In this document: positions 1 through 7,228 of the stretch, piece after piece
Layout: every line of letters begins with the position of its first letter
Numbering within the stretch: position 1 is the stretch's first letter
Source: Mesoaciditoga sp964503355
Lineage (GTDB): Bacteria > Thermotogota > Thermotogae > Mesoaciditogales > Mesoaciditogaceae
DNA: 20,566 nt
Direction: 5' to 3'
Assembly (NCBI GenBank): GCA_964503355.1
Contig: CAZCZS010000028.1
Coordinates: forward strand, 1 to 20,566
Position numbers and translations under genes: made by a program
The notes under the pieces: generated by a model
The model's database searches: none
What the model saw: only the letters and a program-made list of their open reading frames with translations
Told to the model about the DNA's origin: nothing

Positions 1-1
1 A

Positions 2-307
2 TTCATAAAATGGGTTTTCTCCGATCCATCTCATGATGCTCTTTGGGTTAAACTCACCAATATGCCTCCTGCGAGAGGAGATCTGTTATCCAATCCTCTC
101 TTCAAACCATATTTCAAGGATCCAATAATAGCCGCCTACGCTAAGTACGTTCCGTACGCTGTGCCGACAGCTCCCACTTCAAAGACCGTTGACATTCAGC
201 AAGCCATGACAAATGATTTGATCGAACCTCTGGAATACTTGAAGACGACTCCTGATAAAGCTTTGGCAAAGACGGCAGCAGAGATAAACGACATCCTTTC
301 TCAATGA
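2..307 (+). CDS. C-terminal end of an ABC sugar-binding protein (partial)
   Basis: The reading frame is open to the left edge, so only the last 101 residues are present. They match the C-terminal lobe of family-1 extracellular solute-binding proteins, where a stretch such as NMPPARGDLLSNPLF is followed by Ala/Lys-rich helices ending near AEINDILSQ. In this family the protein sits outside the membrane and hands an oligosaccharide to the MalF/MalG-type permeases encoded directly downstream. The three GH130 genes that follow suggest a beta-mannoside ligand; that is inference, because the ligand-binding part is outside the window. The internal ATG at 62 is not the start, since coding sequence clearly continues upstream of it. 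Confidence 0.85.
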   Translation, partial: FIKWVFSDPSHDALWVKLTNMPPARGDLLSNPLFKPYFKDPIIAAYAKYVPYAVPTAPTSKTVDIQQAMTNDLIEPLEYLKTTPDKALAKTAAEINDILSQ

Positions 308-324
308 GGTAAGCAAGGTTTTAG

Positions 325-350
325 ATGAGGGCATCACGTGATGCCCTCAT
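325..350 (+). terminator. Perfect 26-bp palindrome between binding protein and permease genes
   Basis: The two 13-base halves (atgagggcatcac and gtgatgccctcat) are exact reverse complements with no loop bases. The sequence downstream (gttctaattt) has no real T-run, so full intrinsic termination is doubtful. In binding-protein-dependent transporters such an intercistronic hairpin often stabilises the upstream message or causes partial termination, giving more binding protein than permease. That role is inferred here. Confidence 0.6.
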
Positions 351-380
351 GTTCTAATTTCTTTCAAGGAGCTGAGAGTT

Positions 381-1268
381 TTGAAAAATGGTATAAGGAC
401 TTTAAAGAGGATCGAAAACATAAAAGGATGGCTACTCTCTTTACCTTATTGGATATTTGCCTCCATATTCTTTGGATACGCTTTCATTTGGCTTGTGCTC
501 TTGGCAATGTCGAAATGGAATTTCATCACTCCAAGAAAGATGATATGGCTTAAAAATTTCATTCATGTTTTTCAGGATCCGATGTTTTGGACCGTTACGT
601 GGAACACGACGCGTTTTATGCTCTATTACATACCGTCCGTACTTGTTTTGTCTTTGGCGTTGGCCATAGCGCTTTCGAAGGCCAAACACTTTGGCGCTTT
701 TTTTGCAATGAGCTTTCTTGTGGCGAACGTCTCTTCTGGTGTTGCCTACTCGATAGTATTCAGCAAGATATTTTCCAGTACGGGACCGATCAACAATTTT
801 TTGTACGATACCTTTGGAGTGGTTATACCGTGGTTCACAGATCCAACATGGGCCATGTTATCGATTGTTATCATAGTGTTGTGGAAATTTGTGGGTTATT
901 ACGCTTTGATATTCTTGGCGGGCTTACAAGCGATCCCAAAGGAACTTTATGAAGCGGCTGATTTAGATGGAGCGACTAAATGGACCAAATTCTTTAGAAT
1001 AACACTTCCATTGTTGAATCCTTCCTTTGTGATGATAATAGTTTTGGCCATAGGACTTTCTTTTGGAATATTCACAGAACCCTTCATGATAACCGGCGGT
1101 GGACCGTTGAACACCACTCAAACTTTCATGTTGACGATATACACCACGGCTTTTGAAAAATACAAAGCCGGCTACGCTGCGGCATGGAGTATAGTTGCCG
1201 CTGCTATGAGCTTTTCGATAATATGGGTGAGTCGCAAGCTTATAGAAAGAGATGTGAGCTTTTCATGA
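381..1268 (+). CDS. Sugar ABC transporter permease, MalF/UgpA type
   Basis: This 295-residue integral membrane protein is one of two permease subunits of a binding-protein-dependent sugar importer. It shows about six hydrophobic segments. It carries the cytoplasmic EAA loop that contacts the ATPase (YEAADLDGATKWTKFFRITL, about residues 191-210), characteristic of the MalF-like family. The start is TTG at 381, chosen because AAGGAG lies about nine bases upstream and the N-terminus then reads as a short basic stretch before the first helix. The second permease gene overlaps its stop by ATGA. No ATPase gene is present; many Thermotogota and Gram-positive sugar importers share one encoded elsewhere. 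Substrate is inferred from the GH130 genes downstream. Confidence 0.93.
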   Translation: MKNGIRTLKRIENIKGWLLSLPYWIFASIFFGYAFIWLVLLAMSKWNFITPRKMIWLKNFIHVFQDPMFWTVTWNTTRFMLYYIPSVLVLSLALAIALSKAKHFGAFFAMSFLVANVSSGVAYSIVFSKIFSSTGPINNFLYDTFGVVIPWFTDPTWAMLSIVIIVLWKFVGYYALIFLAGLQAIPKELYEAADLDGATKWTKFFRITLPLLNPSFVMIIVLAIGLSFGIFTEPFMITGGGPLNTTQTFMLTIYTTAFEKYKAGYAAAWSIVAAAMSFSIIWVSRKLIERDVSFS

Positions 1269-2092
1269 AGAAAAACAAAAAAGTGAGAAGCATCATCTTT
1301 TACGTGATCATGTTTGGTCTTTCTCTCATATGGCTTTATCCATATGCGTGGATGGTATTGGCTTCTTTAAAACCTGCAAGTGAGATATACACGAGAACGA
1401 TACCTACGCATTTAACGTTGAAATCTTACTCGTTCATCTTAAGCGTAGGAGATGAGATGGGTTTTCCTTTTGTACGAGGATTACTGAACAGCATATTCAT
1501 TTCAGTGGTAATAACGCTTTCAGTTATAATCACTTCCGCGATTGTTGGATATGCCGTGGCCAAAGTTAGATTTAGTGGAGCAAAAGCGCTTTTCAATTTT
1601 GTGATATATCAAATGCTTTTCCCGGGATTCATGTTTACCGTTCCTCTTTACATCGTGATCAGAGGTTTTGGACTTTTAGATACCTATTCTGCCATGATAC
1701 TTCCGGGTTTGATGAGCGCCTGGGGTGTTTTCATGTTTTCTCAATCTTTTAAATCCATTCCAGATGATTACATAGAAGCCGCCAAGATGGATGGAGCGAA
1801 TTTCTTTTGGATAGTTTTCAACATAATGGTGCCATTGAGCAAATCGACAACGGCGATCGTAACGATTTTCACCTTTATGGGAGTATGGGATAACTTTTTG
1901 TGGCCTTTGATCGTCATGCAAAATCATAGTAAAATGCCTTTAGCCGTGTTGCTTGCCATGTTCAATCATTCATACGGTATATATGTGGGACCGCTGTTAG
2001 CTGGTTCGGTAATTCAGACTATTCCAATGGTTATCATATTCATAATATTCAGAAAATACTTCTTACAGGGAATATCCATGTCTTTTAAATAA
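1265..2092 (+). CDS. Sugar ABC transporter permease, MalG/UgpE type
   Basis: This 275-residue inner-membrane protein is the partner permease of the MalF-type gene just upstream. Hydrophobic segments are separated by an EAA loop (YIEAAKMDGANFFWIVFNIM, about residues 171-190), and the C-terminus ends in the basic FRKYFLQGISMSFK tail typical of MalG-like subunits. The start is ATG at 1265, which overlaps the previous stop as ATGA and gives a short Lys-rich N-terminus (MKKNKKVRS). An earlier in-frame ATG at 1184 would embed 81 bases in the upstream gene and is unlikely. Tight coupling indicates one transcript and fixed stoichiometry. Confidence 0.93.
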   Translation: MKKNKKVRSIIFYVIMFGLSLIWLYPYAWMVLASLKPASEIYTRTIPTHLTLKSYSFILSVGDEMGFPFVRGLLNSIFISVVITLSVIITSAIVGYAVAKVRFSGAKALFNFVIYQMLFPGFMFTVPLYIVIRGFGLLDTYSAMILPGLMSAWGVFMFSQSFKSIPDDYIEAAKMDGANFFWIVFNIMVPLSKSTTAIVTIFTFMGVWDNFLWPLIVMQNHSKMPLAVLLAMFNHSYGIYVGPLLAGSVIQTIPMVIIFIIFRKYFLQGISMSFK

Positions 2093-2111
2093 AAAAGTGG
2101 AGGTAAATCTT

Positions 2112-2990
2112 ATGAGCTTAAAACTCAAAAGAGATGTGAGGAATCCGTTGCTTTTACCAGTACCTGAACATTCGTGGGAATCAAGATTCATATTCAACGG
2201 TGCGGTTGTGTACGATGAAAAAGAAAAATTGTTTCATATGGTCTACAGAGCGATGGGAATCGATGATGTTTCGAGAATCGGATATGCCGTGAGTGCAGAT
2301 GGTGTTCACTTTTTGAGATTGGATAAGCCCGTTTTTTCTCCTGCCAACGATTTCGAAACGAAAGGTTGCGAAGATCCAAGACTCACAAAGATCGGTGACG
2401 AGTATTACATGCTGTACACCGCTTACTCCAAAAAAGGTGTAAGGGTTTCCATGGCTTCCACCACCAATTTCATAATATGGAAAAGGTATGGTGTTATCCT
2501 ACCAGATCAAGATGACAAAGATGCCGCACTTTTTCCAGAAAAATTTAAAGGCAGATACATGCTTTATCACAGGATTGAACCCGATATATGGGTTTCCTTC
2601 TCCGATGATCTGATACATTGGAGTGATCACAAATCGATAATGAAGCCGAGAAAAGGGTATTGGGATTCTTTAAAGATAGGAATCGGCGCTCCTCCAATAA
2701 AAACACCTCACGGTTGGTTGATGCTTTACCATGGAGTAGATCAGGATATGGTTTACAGATTGGGATTTGCACTTTTTGATTTAAACGATCCCACAAAACT
2801 CGTAAAGAGATCACAAGAACCTATACTAGAGCCCGAAGAGGATTTTGAGCGTTTCGGTCAAGTTCCAAATGTCGTGTTTTCGGATGCGATGATCAGGTAC
2901 AAGGATGATTATTTCGTTTACTACGGAGGAGCTGACAATTGCATAGCTCTCGCGACGATACCGGTTAAGGAAGTGGAAAAAGAGTTCTGA
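2112..2990 (+). CDS. GH130 beta-mannoside phosphorylase, cytoplasmic
   Basis: This 292-residue five-bladed beta-propeller protein belongs to family GH130, whose members phosphorolyse beta-mannosides to alpha-mannose 1-phosphate or, in some clades, hydrolyse them. The motif GCEDPR (85-90) contains the presumed catalytic Asp88. Basic residues expected to hold phosphate are present: Lys136 in KDAALFP, His153-Arg154 in MLYHRI, and His207 in MLYHG. The C-terminal FGQVPNVVFSDA stretch is also typical. There is no signal peptide, so it should act in the cytoplasm on imported oligosaccharides. The ATG at 2112 is chosen because TGGAGGT ends seven bases before it; a GTG at 2097 overlaps that site. Which mannoside is cut cannot be read from the sequence. 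Confidence 0.9.
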   Translation: MSLKLKRDVRNPLLLPVPEHSWESRFIFNGAVVYDEKEKLFHMVYRAMGIDDVSRIGYAVSADGVHFLRLDKPVFSPANDFETKGCEDPRLTKIGDEYYMLYTAYSKKGVRVSMASTTNFIIWKRYGVILPDQDDKDAALFPEKFKGRYMLYHRIEPDIWVSFSDDLIHWSDHKSIMKPRKGYWDSLKIGIGAPPIKTPHGWLMLYHGVDQDMVYRLGFALFDLNDPTKLVKRSQEPILEPEEDFERFGQVPNVVFSDAMIRYKDDYFVYYGGADNCIALATIPVKEVEKEF

Positions 2991-3964
2991 TGTGTGAGAT
3001 GATTAAAATGAAAAAAGTGATCTTTTTCTGTACGATCGTTATGTTTCTGACAATTCTGTGCTCTGTAATTGCTTTAGGATTCGATTTGACACAACTCTAC
3101 GGTTTTCGAAAATACTCAAAAAATCCGATAATTCTTCCATATGGGACAGGTGCAAGGGCAAAGGCCGTTTTTAATCCCGCAGCGGTTGCGAAAAATGGGA
3201 AGATCTATTTGCTTTATCGTGAAGAAGATTGGACGGGTGTGGGCGCGTGGAATGGAACTTCGAGAATAGGTCTTGCGGAAAGTGTCGATGGTATTAATTT
3301 TCATCTCAATTCAACGCCGATTATCGTTCCAACTTTTTACTACGAAAAACCAGGAGGATGCGAGGATCCAAGAATAACGAAGATAGATGATAGATATTAC
3401 TTAACCTATACAGCTTACGATGGATTGAAGGCTCGTCTGTGTGAGGCCGTTTCAAGTGATTTGATTCACTGGAAGAAGATCGGTCCTGTATTTCCAAACG
3501 CTGGTTGGTCAAAATCCGGTGCCATTCTAAATGAGAAGATCAACGGAAATTACGTGATGTACTTTGGAGATTCAAGCATCTACATAGCTTACTCGAAGGA
3601 TTTGATCCATTGGAAAGCTTCTCCGTACCCGGTACTGACCCCACGGCCTGGAAAGTTTGATTCAGTTCTAGTCGAACCGGGTCCCGCACCTATAATGACC
3701 GATAAGGGCATACTTTTAATATACAATGGAGCTGATTATTCGCATAAGTACTCTGTGGGCGCTGCCATTTTTTCGAAAGACGATCCGACCAAACTTTTGA
3801 ATCGGCTTGATAAACCTTTTCTTCAACCTACAAAAAGCTGGGAAGTGTACGGACAAGTGCCAAATGTCGTCTTTGCAGAAGGACTTGTAACTTTAAAGGA
3901 TAAATGGATTTTATACTATGGTGCGGCCGATATCTACGTTTGTGCGGCGATAATGAACAAATAA
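2990..3964 (+). CDS. Exported GH130 protein, likely a beta-mannoside hydrolase
   Basis: This GH130 propeller has an N-terminal basic and hydrophobic segment (about residues 8-30) that looks like a signal peptide; no lipobox is visible. GCEDPR (123-128) keeps the presumed catalytic Asp126. The positions where the neighbouring paralogue has His-Arg (MLYHRI) and His (MLYHG) read YVMYFGD (188-194) and LIYNG (243-247) here. Loss of these basic phosphate contacts is known from GH130 beta-1,2-mannoside hydrolases, so a secreted hydrolase is the best guess. The ATG at 2990 overlaps the previous stop (TGATG). In-frame ATGs at 2999 and 3008 are possible starts; the last gives a classic MKKVIFF signal peptide. 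Confidence 0.85.
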   Translation: MCEMIKMKKVIFFCTIVMFLTILCSVIALGFDLTQLYGFRKYSKNPIILPYGTGARAKAVFNPAAVAKNGKIYLLYREEDWTGVGAWNGTSRIGLAESVDGINFHLNSTPIIVPTFYYEKPGGCEDPRITKIDDRYYLTYTAYDGLKARLCEAVSSDLIHWKKIGPVFPNAGWSKSGAILNEKINGNYVMYFGDSSIYIAYSKDLIHWKASPYPVLTPRPGKFDSVLVEPGPAPIMTDKGILLIYNGADYSHKYSVGAAIFSKDDPTKLLNRLDKPFLQPTKSWEVYGQVPNVVFAEGLVTLKDKWILYYGAADIYVCAAIMNK

Positions 3965-3997
3965 GCGTTCTTTACACTCTTGAGAGGATGATAAGAA

Positions 3998-5029
3998 ATG
4001 GATGATCGTTCTTTTGAAGATGTGCTCTACAAGAAGATCGAAAAAATTCCCGCTGGATTACGTGAAAACAAAAATGAAGAGGTTTTCAAGATCAGAAATT
4101 ACATAAGTCCGGAAGATCTGAGTATATCTAATTACATAAGAAGAAAACCTTTGGCTTCTTTCAACGCCGGAGCTCTCGAAAAAGATGGAAAGGTGTACAT
4201 CTTTCCCCGTTTGATATTCGATTATTACAATTACACTTCCAGCGTGGGAGTTTTATCGTTGAATGTTGAGGAGCTTATAAGCGGAAAATGGAAAGTGCCT
4301 TTGAAAACGAAGATAATATTGTGGCCCCAATTTTCATGGGAATTTCTTGGTTGTGAGGATCCACGAGTATACGCTTTTAATGATGAGATATACATGCTTT
4401 ACACTGGCAAAGGTTATCGTGGAGATGGAAAGAGGAGAGACGTTTTGGCGTTTGCGAAATTGAATTCATCTTTTGAAAGCGTGAAAAAGGACTTTTTTAA
4501 AATAAAGCGAGAAGACGAATACTTCCTTCCTAACTTCATGAAAGACAGTGCCTTCGTAAAAGAAAATGGCGGAAAGTTTACTATACTTATAAGACCCGAA
4601 TTTAAAAAAGTTAAGGCGTGCTGGAAAGCGGAAGCCGATCTTGAAGAAATGTCGATTTCCTATGAAACCATGGAGCCCATCATGATTCCAGAAAAATGGG
4701 AGGAAAGAATTGGATGGTCGACCAACGTGGTGAAAATCTCTCAAAATAGCTATTTGGTTGGATGGCACGCTATAGTTAAAGAGGATCTTTCTTACAGAAA
4801 TGGAATAGCTTTGATTGATGAAAAAGGAAAATTGTTGGCTGTGAGTGATTATCTCTTGATTCCTCGTGGAATAAATGAAGAGTATGGAGACAGATCTCAG
4901 GTGATCTTCGGTGATGGTTTGATTCTCCACGATGATCTTCTTATATGGATTGGAGGAATGAGTGATTACGCGATAGGTGTATTCGTGGCAAAAGTCGATG
5001 ACGTTCTGAAAAAATTGAAGTTCTTGTAG
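3998..5029 (+). CDS. Divergent GH130-like protein, cytoplasmic
   Basis: This 343-residue protein is only distantly similar to the two GH130 paralogues before it. It keeps GCEDPR (118-123) followed by a strand resembling the propeller repeat (DEIYMLYTG). It also keeps candidate basic residues in the expected order: Lys182 in MKDSAF, Arg199 in TILIRP and His257 in GWHA. These suggest phosphorolysis rather than hydrolysis. It has an N-terminal extension of about 50 residues and no signal peptide. The start ATG at 3998 has GAGAGG about ten bases upstream, and the 33-base gap after the exported paralogue suggests the same transcript. Substrate is unknown; a mannoside or related glycoside is an inference from family and context. 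Confidence 0.8.
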   Translation: MDDRSFEDVLYKKIEKIPAGLRENKNEEVFKIRNYISPEDLSISNYIRRKPLASFNAGALEKDGKVYIFPRLIFDYYNYTSSVGVLSLNVEELISGKWKVPLKTKIILWPQFSWEFLGCEDPRVYAFNDEIYMLYTGKGYRGDGKRRDVLAFAKLNSSFESVKKDFFKIKREDEYFLPNFMKDSAFVKENGGKFTILIRPEFKKVKACWKAEADLEEMSISYETMEPIMIPEKWEERIGWSTNVVKISQNSYLVGWHAIVKEDLSYRNGIALIDEKGKLLAVSDYLLIPRGINEEYGDRSQVIFGDGLILHDDLLIWIGGMSDYAIGVFVAKVDDVLKKLKFL

Positions 5030-5045
5030 ACAAAATATGCTCTTC

Positions 5046-5073
5046 TTGAGCGTAAAGGCTAATGATATATAAT
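5046..5073 (+). promoter_or_regulatory. Sigma-A-type promoter for the sigma-54 activator gene
   Basis: TTGAGC (5046-5051) and a perfect TATAAT (5068-5073) are separated by 16 bases, in an AT-rich gap directly before the regulator gene. Transcription would start near 5080, giving a leader of about 30 bases that carries the ribosome-binding site AGGTAGGG. It separates the regulator from the mannoside genes. Confidence 0.65.
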
Positions 5074-5108
5074 ACATCCGAATGACAAAAAAGGTAGGGT
5101 AAATCCAA

Positions 5109-7067
5109 GTGAATAAGAAAATTGGAATAGTTTCTTCAAAGAACGATGTGGCGGAATTGTTGGAAGACGAATTGAAGCAAATTTTGAGGGATAAAGTGGA
5201 ATTCGTACGTTATGTGGTGAATGAAAAAAAAGTGGTCTGTGACGTTGACGTTGTTATACTTTCGGGAAGAGCCGTCGCAAAATACGTTTCAACGCCTGTA
5301 AACAGATCTGTACCGATAATAACTCCACGGCGAACGATAACGCTTGAAGGATGGAAAAAATTGCGCTCAATTCCAACTGCCACTTCCGTTTTAGTCGTAA
5401 ACGATACAAAAGAAAGCGCCGAAGAAACCGTTAATCTTTTCAAGGAATTCGGACTTCGACTTGAACTTTATCCTTATTATCCCGGTTGTACCAATTTTCC
5501 AAAGTGTAAAGTGGCCATAACACCGGGAGAAGCTAAATACGTTCCTCCTTTTGTGAAGAAAACGATCGATGTGGGAAATCGTACTTTTGAGCCTTCCACC
5601 ATCTTAGAATTGCTCTTCAGATTGGAGCTGTTCAAGTGGGAATCCCTTCAAGAGCTTTCCGAATACTCTAAAACCGTTAAATCAACTCAACCAGCTTTAC
5701 AAAAGTTTCTCTTCGATATGGCCTCCATAAGACTTGAACTTGAAACGGTTCTTTCAATGGCTCGCCAAGCCGTTATGGCTTTTTCAAAAGAAAACAGGAT
5801 CATCTTCTTCAACGAATTCGCCAGAAAATATGTAGATCCACAGGGAAAAAACGTCTTTTTTCAAGATGTAAAAAGGATTTTAAAAAATCTGAAAATAACC
5901 GATGTTTCCAAAGAGTTGCATAACGAAATAGCGGAAATAAACGGCGTTGAGATGGTACTGAATTCTAAGAAAACTCCATTTGGAACCACGATAATTTCAT
6001 TTTATCCCGTTGACCTTCACAGAGAGATCGAAAGGAAACGCATAGTTAAAATGAAAAAATCGGGAATGATAGCACGTTCAAAATTCTCCGATATCGTTGG
6101 AGGAAAAGAGATACAAAAAACCGTGAAGCTTGCCAAGAAAATGGCCCTATCCGACGTGCCGATCTTGCTTGAAGGGGAGAGTGGAACGGGTAAAGAACTC
6201 TTCGCCCAAGCGATTCACAACTACTCAAAAAGAAACGGTCCTTTCGTTCCGATAAATTGCGCTTCCCTTTCGGAGGAGCTGCTGGAGAGCGAACTCTTTG
6301 GATACGTTGAAGGGGCTTTTACAGGTGCTCGAAAAGGGGGAAAACTTGGGCTTTTTGAGGTTGCAAATGGTGGCACCATATTTCTCGATGAAATTTCCGA
6401 GCTTCCTCTGGCGTTGCAATCGAAATTGTTAAGGGTCCTTCAAGAAAAAGAGATAATAAGACTTGGGAGTGTTCAACTTATCCCCGTAAATGTAAGGGTT
6501 ATAGCGGCAACCAATGGAAATCTGTTTGAGATGATGGAAAATGGAAAATTCAGGATGGATCTCTTTTACAGGGTTTCGACGTTTCAACTGAAAATTCCAC
6601 CCTTACGCGAAAGAATAAACGATCTTGAAATTCTGATCGATTTTTTCGTAAAGAAAAATGGTTACGATGTTCGTATAAAAAGAGAGGTCTTACAAGCGCT
6701 TAAGAAGTACAAATGGCCCGGAAATGTTAGAGAAGTTGAGAATTTTGTCGATTACGTTGGAAATCTTTTTTCTGGAGAAATAGGATTCGATGAACTTCCA
6801 CCATACCTTTCAAAGAGAATCATCTCATCTGGAAAGATGGAAGAGGAAGAAGTTATGATCTTGAGATTCCTGAAGGATGTTAATAGAGCAGGTAGACAGA
6901 AGATAGCGAAAAATCTTGGTATGAATGAAAGAAAGATTCGAAGGATGTTGGAAAAACTCAAAGAAAATGGCTACATTTTCATAAAACGTGGTAGAAATGG
7001 AACGGAAATAACAAAAATGGGCATCCAATTTTTAGAAACGTTGAATGTTAAAAAACACGAAATATAG
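5109..7067 (+). CDS. Sigma-54-dependent enhancer-binding transcriptional activator
   Basis: This 652-residue regulator has an AAA+ core with Walker A GESGTGKE (356-363), the sigma-54 contact loop GAFTGA (402-407), Walker B GTIFLDE (422-428), a FYRV arginine-finger region (486-489) and WPGNVRE (536-542). The N-terminal 190 residues look like a ligand-sensing domain of the PrpR-N kind. Residues about 205-300 resemble a PAS fold (ENRIIFFNEFARKYV). The C-terminus (about 578-645) is not the usual Fis helix-turn-helix; it reads like a winged helix with a recognition region around MNERKIRRMLEKLKENGY. The GTG start at 5109 follows AGGTAGGG. Its presumed target is the -24/-12 promoter at 7192 before the peptidase gene. 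The inducer is unknown, perhaps a peptide or Asp-derived compound. Confidence 0.93.
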   Translation: MNKKIGIVSSKNDVAELLEDELKQILRDKVEFVRYVVNEKKVVCDVDVVILSGRAVAKYVSTPVNRSVPIITPRRTITLEGWKKLRSIPTATSVLVVNDTKESAEETVNLFKEFGLRLELYPYYPGCTNFPKCKVAITPGEAKYVPPFVKKTIDVGNRTFEPSTILELLFRLELFKWESLQELSEYSKTVKSTQPALQKFLFDMASIRLELETVLSMARQAVMAFSKENRIIFFNEFARKYVDPQGKNVFFQDVKRILKNLKITDVSKELHNEIAEINGVEMVLNSKKTPFGTTIISFYPVDLHREIERKRIVKMKKSGMIARSKFSDIVGGKEIQKTVKLAKKMALSDVPILLEGESGTGKELFAQAIHNYSKRNGPFVPINCASLSEELLESELFGYVEGAFTGARKGGKLGLFEVANGGTIFLDEISELPLALQSKLLRVLQEKEIIRLGSVQLIPVNVRVIAATNGNLFEMMENGKFRMDLFYRVSTFQLKIPPLRERINDLEILIDFFVKKNGYDVRIKREVLQALKKYKWPGNVREVENFVDYVGNLFSGEIGFDELPPYLSKRIISSGKMEEEEVMILRFLKDVNRAGRQKIAKNLGMNERKIRRMLEKLKENGYIFIKRGRNGTEITKMGIQFLETLNVKKHEI

Positions 7068-7083
7068 AAAATCGGTCAGTTCC

Positions 7084-7102
7084 AATTAAAGTCCCTTTAA
7101 TT
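7084..7102. promoter_or_regulatory. Inverted repeat: candidate activator-binding site or weak terminator
   Basis: AATTAAAG and CTTTAATT are perfect 8-base arms around a 3-base centre. The dyad sits 17 bases after the activator stop and about 125 bases before the predicted sigma-54 transcription start, within the usual distance for an upstream activator site. A few T's follow (TTTTTC from 7101), so a weak A/T-rich terminator for the regulator gene is an alternative. Confidence 0.4.
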
Positions 7103-7156
7103 TTTCAATCCTCTCATTTAATCTCTTTTGTCCTTCGCAAACCTCCCTCGATATAA

Positions 7157-7177
7157 CGCTTTTCTCATTCAAGAGCG
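7157..7177. promoter_or_regulatory. Imperfect dyad close to the sigma-54 promoter
   Basis: CGCTTTT (7157-7163) and AAGAGCG (7171-7177) form 7-base arms with one mismatch (G-T) around 7 bases. It lies only about 15 bases before the -24 element, closer than most enhancer sites. It could be a second activator site or chance in AT-rich DNA. Confidence 0.25.
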
Positions 7178-7191
7178 AAATCTCCAAAATG

Positions 7192-7208
7192 TGGCATGAA
7201 TTTTGCTT
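7192..7208 (+). promoter_or_regulatory. Sigma-54 (-24/-12) promoter of the peptidase operon
   Basis: The sequence TGGCATGAATTTTGCTT matches the TGGCACG-N4-TTGCW consensus with a single change. The GG at 7193-7194 and the GC at 7205-7206 are separated by exactly the required 10 bases. Transcription would start near 7218, leaving a very short leader before the ATG at 7229. A sigma-54 activator gene ends 124 bases upstream, which strongly supports function. No comparable site was seen elsewhere between genes in the window. Confidence 0.82.
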
Positions 7209-7228
7209 ACCCAAAAAGGGTGGATTAG

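Noticed and set aside
338..553. 71-codon + frame beginning in the palindrome
   Set aside because: It overlaps the MalF-type permease in another frame, starts inside a hairpin and resembles no known protein.
4764..4780. TGGCACG inside the third GH130 gene as a possible sigma-54 promoter
   Set aside because: No TTGC element occurs at the required spacing, and the site lies inside a coding region.
4466..5077. 203-codon open frame on the minus strand
   Set aside because: It lies fully antisense to the third GH130 gene, has an unlikely Phe/His/Ser-rich composition and no family motif; the + strand frame has clear GH130 signatures.
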